Below are positions 7,428 through 15,451 of a stretch of DNA of 38,090 bases, piece after piece (within the stretch, counting starts at the first letter, position 1; every line of letters starts with the position of its first letter). The translations under genes and the position numbers were made by a program. Below the pieces are notes generated by a model. The model was not told the DNA's origin, did not search any database, and saw only the letters and a list, made by a program, of their open reading frames with translations. The stretch covers positions 1 through 38,090 of the forward strand of contig CANPWQ010000014.1 in the NCBI GenBank assembly GCA_947584965.1. Direction: 5' to 3'. The stretch is from Candidatus Gastranaerophilales bacterium. GTDB lineage: Bacteria; Cyanobacteriota; Vampirovibrionia; Gastranaerophilales; Gastranaerophilaceae.

Positions 7428-8720
7428 ATGAATATATGCATTATAGGAACAGGTTATGTGGGATTAGTTGCCGGCGCATGTTTCGCGGATATGGGCAACA
7501 GTGTTATTTGCATGGATAAAGATTCCGAAAAAATAGAAAAGTTAAAACGGGGAATTATTCCCATCTATGAACCGGGGCTTAGTGAATTAATCGAAAAAAA
7601 TGTGCAAGCAAATCGTTTAGAATTTACAGATGATATTAAATATTCAACTGAAAAATCTAAAGTATGTATAATAACGGTAGCAACTCCTCAGGATAAAGAC
7701 GGTTCTTGTAATTTAAGTGCGGTTATAGAAGTTGCAGAAGAAATAGCAAAGTATAGCAAAGAATATAAGGTATTAGTAAATAAATCAACAGTTCCCGTAG
7801 GAACGGCAGATAAAATAAAACAAATAATAAAAAAAATAACAAATGTCCCTATTGATATAGTTTCAAATCCTGAATTTTTAAAGCAAGGAAGTGCCGTAGA
7901 TAATTTTTTATCTCCCGATAGAGTAATAATAGGGTCAGATTCTGAAAAAGCATTAAAAATAATGCAGGATATATATTCTACATATTTTAAAAAAAATAAC
8001 AGAATAATGACAATGGATATAAAATCGGCAGAAATGACAAAATATGCAGCCAATGCCTTTTTATCGGCAAAAATTTCTTTTATAAATGAAATTGCAAATT
8101 TATGTTCAAAGGTTGGAGCAGATGTAGAACAAGTTAGGCTTGGAATATCAGCAGATACAAGAATAGGTAATAAATTTTTATTCCCCGGTATAGGCTTTGG
8201 AGGAAGTTGTTTTCCTAAAGATGTAAATGCCTTGATAGCCATTGCAAAAGAAAACGGTTGTGAAAGCAGAATGCTTGAAGCTGTAAGAGATGTAAATATT
8301 AATCAAAGAAAAATATTTCTTAATAAAATAATAAATTATTACAACGGAGATATAAAAGGTAAAACATTCGCTATTTGGGGATTAGCATTTAAGCCGAAAA
8401 CAAATGATATGAGAGAAGCCCCCTCTATTGATATCATAAACGGATTAATTGAACGCGGGGCTAAAATAAAAGCCTATGATCCTAAAGCTATGGACAATGC
8501 AAAAAAAATATTCGGAAATAAAATAGAATATACTAATTACTCATTTCAAGTATTTGATAATGCTGATGCACTTATATTGTTAACAGAATGGAATGATTTT
8601 AGAAATCCGGATTTTGAAGTAATAAAATCAAAATTAAAAGATAAAATAATATTTGACGGAAGAAATCAATATAATCGTGAGATGTTAAAAAATTTGGGTA
8701 TAAATTATATAAATATATAA
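7428..8720 (+). CDS. ugd: UDP-glucose 6-dehydrogenase
   Basis: The 430-residue length and all three domains fit the UDP-glucose/GDP-mannose dehydrogenase family. The N-terminal Rossmann motif is GTGYVGLVAGACFA (residues 7-20). The NAD-side STVPVGT block is near 124. The catalytic cysteine is in GFGGSCFPKD at about residue 261. The C-terminal UDP-binding part has FKPKTNDMREAPS. It oxidises UDP-glucose to UDP-glucuronate in two NAD-dependent steps, a precursor for acidic surface polysaccharides. An AGGA Shine-Dalgarno lies upstream of ATG. It is transcribed alone; its nearest functional partners are the glycan genes on both sides. Confidence 0.95.
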   Translation: MNICIIGTGYVGLVAGACFADMGNSVICMDKDSEKIEKLKRGIIPIYEPGLSELIEKNVQANRLEFTDDIKYSTEKSKVCIITVATPQDKDGSCNLSAVIEVAEEIAKYSKEYKVLVNKSTVPVGTADKIKQIIKKITNVPIDIVSNPEFLKQGSAVDNFLSPDRVIIGSDSEKALKIMQDIYSTYFKKNNRIMTMDIKSAEMTKYAANAFLSAKISFINEIANLCSKVGADVEQVRLGISADTRIGNKFLFPGIGFGGSCFPKDVNALIAIAKENGCESRMLEAVRDVNINQRKIFLNKIINYYNGDIKGKTFAIWGLAFKPKTNDMREAPSIDIINGLIERGAKIKAYDPKAMDNAKKIFGNKIEYTNYSFQVFDNADALILLTEWNDFRNPDFEVIKSKLKDKIIFDGRNQYNREMLKNLGINYINI

Positions 8721-8901
8721 ATTGTAAAGTTTTGCAAATACGAAAAAAAGAGCATAAAGTGTAATAAATACAGTAATTTTTAATTTTTTATAAATTTATA
8801 TTATAAAAGTCATGAAATTTTTTGTTATAATCAAGACTTCAAGATAGCAAAATTTTTTTTTAGAAGATTTTAAACGAATGTAGAGTGTATGGAAAGAGAT
8901 T

Positions 8902-9873
8902 ATGAAAATTAGTTCTATCACAATGAATACAGGGTATTTAAAAGGCAGGGCGGTCGAGCACTCGATAAGCAGCGGAAGCGTGAATGCGTATGGAAAGAGT
9001 GCGAAAAAAAAATTGAATAATGAGCAAATAAACACGACCATTGGGTTAAACTCCAATGGTCGTGCGAGCTTTAGAGGCGGAATTCCGATGCTTCACAAAG
9101 CCGCGGAATTTACATCAAAAAATCCGTTGGTAGCGGAAGCATTATTTGCCATTTTGATAACCTGCGGATTAAGACCTTTAACAATAATGGCGACAGCTAA
9201 AACGGAAGAAGATAAAGAGAAATGTTCATATCAAGCAGCGAAATCAATATCCTCCGGTGTCGTAGGTTTAGGAGTAACTGCTCTAATCGGAACGGTTATA
9301 GCAGCTGCCGCTTCAGCTGCAAATGGCAGAGGCGCATTTAAAATGCCTGAAAAAATGAAACAACAATCTTTCGAGGTAGTTAAAAAGGGCGTTGAAGCAT
9401 TAAAATCACTTAAAGATGAATTAATTACAAACGGAAAAAATGCTGAAGTAGCTAATCAAATTCAACACCTTATTAATGGTGAATCTTCGCTGAATTTAGA
9501 AATATTTAAAGATGCAAGTAAAGGCGCTGAGGGAAAATTTATTCATGAAATAGAGCAGATAGCACCTCAATTAAGTGAAACTGTTAAAATGGCTTTAAAA
9601 GAACAACGTATATTAAACAATTATCCAAAAACAGCAAAAAATGTAATAGATAAATTATTTCAACCGATATTTATGCCGATAAGAGCAAATATTACTGTTG
9701 CATTAGTTCCTGTTATACTCGGACTTTTAGGCTTGAATAAAAAAGGTAAAAAATCAAAAGGTACAAATTCTCAAAAACCTTATGATTTATTATCTTATGT
9801 AAATTTTCAAACAAAAAATGAAAAAGAGTTATTTCAATCTTTTGCGGGGGTAGCTAATCATGAAAATAAATAG
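8902..9873 (+). CDS. Membrane-associated protein with N-terminal F-R-G motif
   Basis: A 323-residue protein of unknown function. The short ASFRGG motif at about 54-59 parallels SPAFKGI in the next gene; such N-terminal F-K/R-G motifs are, as far as I recall, common in Gastranaerophilales proteins. Hydrophobic stretches occur at about 73-95, 112-136 (Ala/Gly/Val-rich) and 276-293, with a charged helical middle. GGAAAGAG lies 6 bases before the ATG. The N-terminus before the motif is about 28 residues longer than in the neighbour and contains a perfect 12-base hairpin (9033-9064), so this part may be an insertion. It overlaps the next gene by 14 bases, so the two are probably translated together. 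Confidence 0.7.
   Translation: MKISSITMNTGYLKGRAVEHSISSGSVNAYGKSAKKKLNNEQINTTIGLNSNGRASFRGGIPMLHKAAEFTSKNPLVAEALFAILITCGLRPLTIMATAKTEEDKEKCSYQAAKSISSGVVGLGVTALIGTVIAAAASAANGRGAFKMPEKMKQQSFEVVKKGVEALKSLKDELITNGKNAEVANQIQHLINGESSLNLEIFKDASKGAEGKFIHEIEQIAPQLSETVKMALKEQRILNNYPKTAKNVIDKLFQPIFMPIRANITVALVPVILGLLGLNKKGKKSKGTNSQKPYDLLSYVNFQTKNEKELFQSFAGVANHENK
9033..9064. repeat. Perfect 12-base inverted repeat inside a coding region
   Basis: CACGACCATTGG (9033-9044) and CCAATGGTCGTG (9053-9064) form a perfect stem with an 8-base loop. There is no T tail. It lies just upstream of the codons for ASFRGG. Confidence 0.9.
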
Positions 9874-10756
9874 TATAACACCGGTACAATACCAAAAAAT
9901 AAAGACACCCCAAAAAATGAGTCAACCGCAAACAAGTCCTGCATTTAAAGGTATAGTTCCTCAACCGGTGGTAAACGGTTTATCAAACTTCTATGAGAAT
10001 TTAGCATCAAAAGGCGGGTTTCAAAAATTTATAAAGTGGTTTAGTAATTCACCTAAATCATTTACTCATTTAATGGTTGCGGAAAGCTGTTTCTTGTCGG
10101 GATTTTACATGATTAATACTTTAAAGAACAAGAAAATAAAAAAAGAACAAAAACCGCAAATGTTAATTAATGACGCTTTAACACTCGGAGTATCCACAGC
10201 AGGGGCTTATCTGCTTGACGATAAAATTACAAATTTTGTAACGAAGGCAGCCGAAAAATATTTTGTTAATCATAAAGATTTCTATTCAAAATTAGGTTCA
10301 AAAATAAAAGAAACGGCAAATGAAAATTTAGTAAAAAAAGTTGCTGAAGCTGTTCAAGTAAATGAACCCGAAAAATTAAAAGCCGGAGTTGAAGAAATTG
10401 CAAAATTTGCAGGCGAACAGTTAAAAGAACTTGTTGGAAAAGAAGGCCATTTAAAGGCATTTCAAATAACTCCTGAAAAACTAAATGAAGTTCAAACATC
10501 AATAAAAAATGCAGTGGTTAATAATTCGGAAAATGTTCAAAAAGCTGCTGAAGCAGCAAAAAATGCAGCTAATGATGTCTTTAATTCATTAGCAGCAAGA
10601 GCTGAAGCTGATAAAATTTTACCGGGTATTAATAAATTAAAGACAATAGTAATATTTGGTATTATATACAGATACTTGGGACCTGTTGTTATTACGCCTA
10701 TAGCAAATAAAATAAGTGCTAAGTTCTTTGATAAAAAGAAAGAAGAAAAAAAATAA
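9860..10756 (+). CDS. Membrane-associated protein with N-terminal F-K-G motif
   Basis: A 298-residue protein of unknown function with the same plan as its upstream neighbour: start MKINSIT (compare MKISSIT), a SPAFKGI motif at about 28-34, hydrophobic stretches at about 72-88, 97-115 and 260-280, and a long Ala/Glu/Lys-rich helical middle likely to form coiled coil. Its ATG lies inside the end of the 8902 gene, and it is followed immediately by a terminator, so the two genes form an operon. The shared architecture suggests old duplication and a joint role, perhaps at the membrane. Confidence 0.7.
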   Translation: MKINSITPVQYQKIKTPQKMSQPQTSPAFKGIVPQPVVNGLSNFYENLASKGGFQKFIKWFSNSPKSFTHLMVAESCFLSGFYMINTLKNKKIKKEQKPQMLINDALTLGVSTAGAYLLDDKITNFVTKAAEKYFVNHKDFYSKLGSKIKETANENLVKKVAEAVQVNEPEKLKAGVEEIAKFAGEQLKELVGKEGHLKAFQITPEKLNEVQTSIKNAVVNNSENVQKAAEAAKNAANDVFNSLAARAEADKILPGINKLKTIVIFGIIYRYLGPVVITPIANKISAKFFDKKKEEKK

Positions 10757-10783
10757 AAAAGAGGCATTAGCCTCTTTTTTTTT
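10755..10783 (+). terminator. Rho-independent terminator
   Basis: GAGGC-ATTA-GCCTC with flanking A and T runs extends to a stem of 11 bases or more and ends in nine Ts. It starts at the stop codon of the 9860 gene. Confidence 0.9.
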
Positions 10784-10958
10784 GACTTTTAAAAAAAAAT
10801 CATTAAATTTAAACAGAGTATGAATATCCCATAAATTACTTCCGAGATTGCAGGGAAAATGGTAACTTTACATAACTTAACAAATAAGAAAAAAAATTAA
10901 AGTTATTTACTAAACCTGCCGATAACATGTTCAGAGTAACAAGAAACGGAGAAACAAA

Positions 10959-11936
10959 ATGGGCTTAGCAGCTTCACAAGCAAGATTTTTAGGTATAACG
11001 GCAAGAAAATCCAACATAGAATATGAAGGACAACAAGTTAACCAACAAAGAACAGCGTTGGCTGAAGAAGTCAATTCATTATACAACAAGTTATTATCAT
11101 TAGATGTACCGGTTGCACCTGATGCTACAAAGTATTATGAAACAAATTATTCATTCTCATTAACAAATACATCAGGATACGACGGTGATTATTTAATAAA
11201 AAATTACTATCAAAATGATGATGGTAGCTATTATATGAATGTTGAGCGTTCATATAAAAAGAATGTTGCAGTAGGTACATTATTAGCGAATGCAACAATA
11301 AATTCAGAAGACGTGGAAAGTGGTAAGAAATATACATTAAACACTACTGAAGGTTCGTTTGAATTACATTCAAATGCCCAAAACAGTTCCAGTATGATTC
11401 AATTAATAAACAATACATACGGCGAAGGGACAATAACTGATGATGAACTATATTATTATCAAGATTCACAAGGGGTAACACATTATATAGCTAAGTCGGT
11501 TGTAGAAAGTTATTCTAAAGAAGAACCTATTGATATAAATTCCTATATAACAGATAACAAAGATGTAACAGAAAATATTATATTGCAAAGTGCAACAGTA
11601 GAACTTGATGCAAACGGACGTTTTGCAAAAATATCTGCTAAAGATCCTAATACCGGTTTAACATTATTTAATTCAGCAGAGATTGATACATCAAGAGTAT
11701 ATGACCAAGAAGGATATGATGCTGCATTAAGAGATTATACAATGAGCAAAGAAGAATACGACAAAATGATAGCAGACTTAAATGCTCAAACAGATTCACT
11801 GCAGCAGGAAGATAAAGTTCTTGAATTAAGATTAAATCAAATTGATACAGAACAGCAAGCACTTCAAACAGAGTTAGAAGCTGTTAAGAAAGTATTGGAT
11901 GATAATATTGAAGCAACATTTAAAACATTCTCATAA
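10959..11936 (+). CDS. Conserved-looking protein with M-G-L-A-A-S-Q-A-R start and C-terminal coiled coil
   Basis: A 325-residue protein without signal peptide. The N-terminus MGLAASQARFLGITARK continues as an amphipathic helix to about residue 50. The middle (55-230) is rich in Thr, Ser, Tyr and Asn and probably beta-structured. Residues about 265-322 are a long Glu/Gln/Leu helix fit for coiled coil. Helix ends around a beta-rich centre recall exported filament or axial proteins, but no flagellar or type III gene is nearby to support that. Shine-Dalgarno GGAG is 8 bases before ATG. The gene at 11993 follows, and one terminator closes both, so they are likely cotranscribed. Confidence 0.65.
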   Translation: MGLAASQARFLGITARKSNIEYEGQQVNQQRTALAEEVNSLYNKLLSLDVPVAPDATKYYETNYSFSLTNTSGYDGDYLIKNYYQNDDGSYYMNVERSYKKNVAVGTLLANATINSEDVESGKKYTLNTTEGSFELHSNAQNSSSMIQLINNTYGEGTITDDELYYYQDSQGVTHYIAKSVVESYSKEEPIDINSYITDNKDVTENIILQSATVELDANGRFAKISAKDPNTGLTLFNSAEIDTSRVYDQEGYDAALRDYTMSKEEYDKMIADLNAQTDSLQQEDKVLELRLNQIDTEQQALQTELEAVKKVLDDNIEATFKTFS

Positions 11937-11992
11937 AACATAAAAAGTAAGTAAGCAAACACAAATAAACACAAGGATAAGGAATGTAGAAG

Positions 11993-12805
11993 ATGAGTTA
12001 TAAGAATGACAGTTACTTGGTAATTTCAAATAAATACGGTTCGTTAAGCAGCGATGCAAAAGCAATGTTATTTGAAACTTATGACCTTTTAAGAGATATA
12101 ACGGTAAGCGGATCTGCGTCAGACGGTGCAGGTTTTGGTACTGCGGGCAGTTTTTTATGGAAACTTGCAAGCATGATATCACCCAGCTCATTTATGTCAA
12201 CAATGGGCGGAGGCACAGCGCTTAATATACCGGGTACTTCATATTGGGCTCCATCCAATTCAACAAGTGCCTCGAATTCTGCATTCGGTATAGGTTCTTT
12301 ATCTCAATATTCGGGATTTACCGGTGGCGCAAGTCCTATAGTACAAGGTTTTGGAAGTACTTCCTCTGATATGGGCGCAGTAACAGGCGGAGCTTCTTCT
12401 TTAACTTCTGTATCAGAAATTGCGGGTTCTACCGCAATGAATGCGTTAACATACACTGCAGGTTTAGCATCCGGCTTCGGGTTCGGTGACAGCTTTTTAC
12501 TTCCTGCCGCAGGTATTGTATCAGGTTTTGGAGGTATTTTGCAAGCAATGTCTCCTTATTTAGGTTCATTAGGACTTGGTACTACTTTAATCGGCAACTT
12601 GTTGCAAGGCTGCTCAAGCGCCCCTCTTGCAGCTTACCAAAAAGTTACGAGCAGTATTTTAAATAACGCGGATACTATTTTGGAAAACAAAGTAAAAAAT
12701 ATTGAAACAGTTTGTAAAATGTTAGATGCACAAAATGATGTCGTCAAAAAGATGTTAAAAGAAGATATTGACGGCATGAAAGATAAAGTTCAAAATCTTG
12801 CTTAA
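11993..12805 (+). CDS. Gly/Ser-rich protein with hydrophobic centre
   Basis: A 270-residue protein of unknown function. The first 45 residues are ordinary. Residues 45-210 are very rich in Gly, Ser, Ala and Phe (runs such as GAGFGTAGSF, SGFGFGDSF, GSLGLGTTLIG). The last 55 residues form charged helices ending in DGMKDKVQNLA. The composition suggests a membrane-active or self-assembling segment flanked by soluble ends. AAGGA precedes the ATG by 13 bases, a long spacing. It is paired with the 10959 gene. Confidence 0.65.
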   Translation: MSYKNDSYLVISNKYGSLSSDAKAMLFETYDLLRDITVSGSASDGAGFGTAGSFLWKLASMISPSSFMSTMGGGTALNIPGTSYWAPSNSTSASNSAFGIGSLSQYSGFTGGASPIVQGFGSTSSDMGAVTGGASSLTSVSEIAGSTAMNALTYTAGLASGFGFGDSFLLPAAGIVSGFGGILQAMSPYLGSLGLGTTLIGNLLQGCSSAPLAAYQKVTSSILNNADTILENKVKNIETVCKMLDAQNDVVKKMLKEDIDGMKDKVQNLA

Positions 12806-12825
12806 TTAATTTTTCTTAGTTACAT

Positions 12826-12847
12826 AGCCCTCAAAAGAGGGCTTTTT
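12826..12847 (+). terminator. Rho-independent terminator
   Basis: AGCCCTC-AAAA-GAGGGCT forms a perfect 7-base stem with a four-base loop followed by TTTT, 20 bases after the 11993 gene. Confidence 0.9.
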
Positions 12848-12852
12848 AATTG

Positions 12853-12858
12853 TATAAT
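12853..12858 (+). promoter_or_regulatory. TATAAT -10 box directly before an ATG
   Basis: TATAAT ends 6 bases before the ATG at 12865, so transcription would begin at or next to the start codon (leaderless mRNA). No clear -35 is visible; the position falls in the preceding terminator. Confidence 0.4.
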
Positions 12859-12864
12859 ATATTT

Positions 12865-13416
12865 ATGAATAAAGTTATAAATAAAAGTTTTTATAAAATT
12901 AATACAATAGAAACAGCGAAAAATCTGCTTGGAATGATTTTGTGCAGACGATTGGAAAACGGAACAATCCTGCGGGGCAAGATTGTTGAAACAGAAGCAT
13001 ATACTCAGGAGGAACCCTCATGCCACGCATACAGAGGTAAAACTAAACGTAATACCCCGATGTTTGAAGCAGGCGGAATTTCTTATGTATATTTCACTTA
13101 CGGCATGCACTACTGCTTAAATATTGTAACGGAACGCAAAGACTACGCTGCTGCGGTTTTAATCAGAGCCATTGAACCATTAAATGGTTCTTTTTCAAAT
13201 ACCAACGGACCTGCTAAATTATGCAAAGCACTGAATATTGATAAAAATTTAAACGGAATAAACATTTGTTCAAATAAATCTCCTTTATGGATTGAATACG
13301 GTGAAAAAATAGAAAACGAAAATATAATAACCACAACAAGAATAGGAATAAAACAAGCTGCCGACCTTAAATGGAGATTTTATATAAAAGGCAATAAATG
13401 TGTATCAAAACCTTAA
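12865..13416 (+). CDS. 3-methyladenine DNA glycosylase (AAG/MPG family)
   Basis: A 183-residue protein matching the short bacterial AAG/MPG family: AKNLLGMILCRR, IVETEAYTQEEPSCHAYRGKT with the catalytic Glu of the ETEAY motif, NTPMFEAGGISYVYFTYGMHYCLN, VLIRAIEP and NGPAKLCKALNI. It removes alkylated purines in base excision repair. I chose the ATG at 12865. A TTG at 12850 would add five residues but lies upstream of the TATAAT box and next to the terminator, so it could not be on a transcript from that promoter. There is no Shine-Dalgarno. Its stop overlaps the convergent rsmI stop by 4 bases. Confidence 0.9.
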   Translation: MNKVINKSFYKINTIETAKNLLGMILCRRLENGTILRGKIVETEAYTQEEPSCHAYRGKTKRNTPMFEAGGISYVYFTYGMHYCLNIVTERKDYAAAVLIRAIEPLNGSFSNTNGPAKLCKALNIDKNLNGINICSNKSPLWIEYGEKIENENIITTTRIGIKQAADLKWRFYIKGNKCVSKP

Positions 13417-14222
13417 TTTAATGCAAGTTTATACACTTTATTTTTATTTATTCCGTATAATTTAGAGATAATTATTGAAATATCTTTAGCAGAATAATTT
13501 TCTTCTTTAAGCAGTTTAATTTTTTCGATTATTTCATTATCGTCTTGAATAGTATTATGTTCAAAAACCATTACGGCTATTTCACCTTTCAAAGGATTTT
13601 TTTGATAGTACTCAATAATATTTTGAACCGAATTTATTTTTACTTCTTCAAATACTTTGGTTAATTCTCTGGCAACAGCAATTTTTAAATCATTACCGTA
13701 ATTAAGCGACAAATTTTCAAGCGTAGAGATTAAACGATTTGGCGATTCATAAAAAATACAATTTGTGTGTTTAAATTTATTTAAGATTTCAATTTGCTGT
13801 TTATTATTTCTCGGGATAAATCCTATAAAAGCGAAATCCTCACTTTTCCTCGGAATTTGGCTTAGAAATGCGGTAACGGCACAAACTCCCGGAATTGCGA
13901 TTATTTTAATATTATTTTTAATTAAAGTTTCTATTAAAACGCTTCCGGGGTCTGAAATTAAAGGAGTCCCGGCATCCGATACAAGTGCAATTTTTTTGCC
14001 TTGAGTTAGTAAACTTAATATTTTTTCACTGCGTTCTTTCTCATTAAATTTATGGCAATCAAACAACTTAGCCGTTATTCCGTATTTTTGCGCAAGAATT
14101 TTTGTAACTCTGGTATCTTCACAAGCAATACAGTCAACGGTTTTAAGAATTTCAATTGCTCTTAATGTAATATCTGCAAGGTTTCCTATTGGAGTTGCAA
14201 CAACATAAAATTCACTCGGCAT
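13413..14222 (-). CDS. rsmI: 16S rRNA (cytidine-1402-2'-O)-methyltransferase
   Basis: A 269-residue protein with the complete RsmI signature: FYVVATPIGNLADIT (residues 5-19), CIACEDTRVT, ALVSDAGTPLISDPG (about 80-94), IPGVCAVTAFLSQIPR, FIGFIPR and FYESPNRL. It methylates the ribose of C1402 in 16S rRNA with S-adenosylmethionine. It lies 6 bases downstream of the STAS gene, so the two are cotranscribed, and it overlaps the convergent glycosylase gene by 4 bases. Confidence 0.95.
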   Translation of the reverse strand: MPSEFYVVATPIGNLADITLRAIEILKTVDCIACEDTRVTKILAQKYGITAKLFDCHKFNEKERSEKILSLLTQGKKIALVSDAGTPLISDPGSVLIETLIKNNIKIIAIPGVCAVTAFLSQIPRKSEDFAFIGFIPRNNKQQIEILNKFKHTNCIFYESPNRLISTLENLSLNYGNDLKIAVARELTKVFEEVKINSVQNIIEYYQKNPLKGEIAVMVFEHNTIQDDNEIIEKIKLLKEENYSAKDISIIISKLYGINKNKVYKLALN

Positions 14223-14228
14223 TATTTA

Positions 14229-14513
14229 TTAAGCCTTTCTGCCATTTATCGGATTTGTTGTCAAATTTAAAAATGTTTTATTAAGCCCTGTCACATCTAA
14301 TAATTTATTCACATCGGAATTAACATTTTGTATTGATAATATTTTGCTGTTTAACAATGCTAATTTTTGCAAATTTAACAATGTTTTTATTGCTTTTAAA
14401 TCAATATTTTCAGTAGTAGAAAAATCAATTACAATATTGTTTGTTTTTTCAAAATCAATATTATCAATATTTTTAATATTCTTAAAAACTTCCGAGGCAT
14501 TTATAACTTGCAT
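14229..14513 (-). CDS. STAS-domain protein
   Basis: A 94-residue single-domain protein with the STAS fold pattern: an NIVIDFSTTENIDLKAIKTLLNLQKLALLN core followed by an ILSIQNVNSDVNKLLDVTGLNKTF segment. In anti-sigma-factor antagonists the loop after the third strand carries a phosphorylated Ser (D-S-x-G). Here the corresponding residues read I-D-L-K, so regulation by Ser phosphorylation in the usual way looks unlikely. No anti-sigma kinase gene is near. It is probably cotranscribed with rsmI. Confidence 0.65.
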   Translation of the reverse strand: MQVINASEVFKNIKNIDNIDFEKTNNIVIDFSTTENIDLKAIKTLLNLQKLALLNSKILSIQNVNSDVNKLLDVTGLNKTFLNLTTNPINGRKA

Positions 14514-14579
14514 AAAATATTATTCATCCGTTTGTTGCATAAAATAATATTAATATTTTATTTAAAATAATGCAAGTAT

Positions 14580-15281
14580 TTAACCGGCTTTTCTGATTTC
14601 TTGAGGCAAGTCGTTATATGAATTTATACTAAGTTCTTTCGGAATACTTACAACAGAGTTTTTAAAACTGCCCGTAACTTTGTAATTCATTGACGGCAAT
14701 ATATCGGGACGTAAATTATTTTTATTGCGCAAGGTTGAATTATATGTATTAACGGTCTTTTTACTTAGTTTTTTAGGAGTTTGGAGATTATTATTTTTCT
14801 TTTTTGGCTTAAAAATTGCAATGAGCGCAAAAATAATCATCAATGAGAATAAAGTATATTTATTAAAAGAGTTATTTATTAAATCAGCTTTTGATAATGT
14901 TCCGTCATACAGTGAATTAACATAAATTTGAGAATTTTCAATATTTTTTCCCTGAATGGTTATTGCGGTATTATCAGCATTTTTCTTTTGAACAATAACA
15001 TTGTTTAAGTCCGAATTAGAATCATAAGATATTTCAATTGTGTCAGAGGGTACGGCCGAGTCAACAATAAATGCCATGGAATTGGTATCTTTGTTAATTT
15101 TGCTTAAACTTACGGGTTTATCAGCGTTAAGTATAATATTATAACCGTTGTTTTCATTTTGTTTTATATCTACCGAAGATATTACGTTAAAATCAGCAAA
15201 AGAAGATAAAGCCGAAATCATAAAAACGGCATAAAAAATAAATGATTTTAATACAAAACTAAACTTAATCCTCAAATTCAT
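14580..15281 (-). CDS. Secreted membrane-anchored protein, AMIN-like N-terminal domain
   Basis: A 233-residue protein with a signal peptide or N-terminal anchor (residues 9-29, ending A-D-F). A beta-rich domain at about 32-118 has a pattern like AMIN domains (ISSVDIKQNENNGYNIILNADKPV, then MAFIVDSAVPS). A transmembrane helix is at about 143-158 (TLFSLMIIFALIAIF), followed by a basic stop-transfer KPKKK and a cytoplasmic tail. AMIN domains bind cell envelope or secretin partners; that link is tentative. It stands upstream of the STAS/rsmI pair, 66 bases away. Confidence 0.55.
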   Translation of the reverse strand: MNLRIKFSFVLKSFIFYAVFMISALSSFADFNVISSVDIKQNENNGYNIILNADKPVSLSKINKDTNSMAFIVDSAVPSDTIEISYDSNSDLNNVIVQKKNADNTAITIQGKNIENSQIYVNSLYDGTLSKADLINNSFNKYTLFSLMIIFALIAIFKPKKKNNNLQTPKKLSKKTVNTYNSTLRNKNNLRPDILPSMNYKVTGSFKNSVVSIPKELSINSYNDLPQEIRKAG

Positions 15282-15451
15282 TACATCTCCGACGATTACT
15301 TATACCCTTGTAAATGTATTTTAAATTTTTTTTTAAATAAAAACATCAATCCAACGGTTTATAAAAATATCTAAATCTTAAGATTAATATCCTTGCAATA
15401 AGATTGAAAAAATAATACTATAAATAAATAATAAATCTGCAAGGGGTAAGC

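Noticed and set aside
7688-8242. Minus-strand open frame of 184 codons within ugd
   Set aside because: Shadow of a clearly recognisable ugd reading frame.
9004-9012. Nine-A run in the 8902 gene as a further switch
   Set aside because: A and T runs of this length are frequent in this A/T-rich DNA, so there is no excess to explain.
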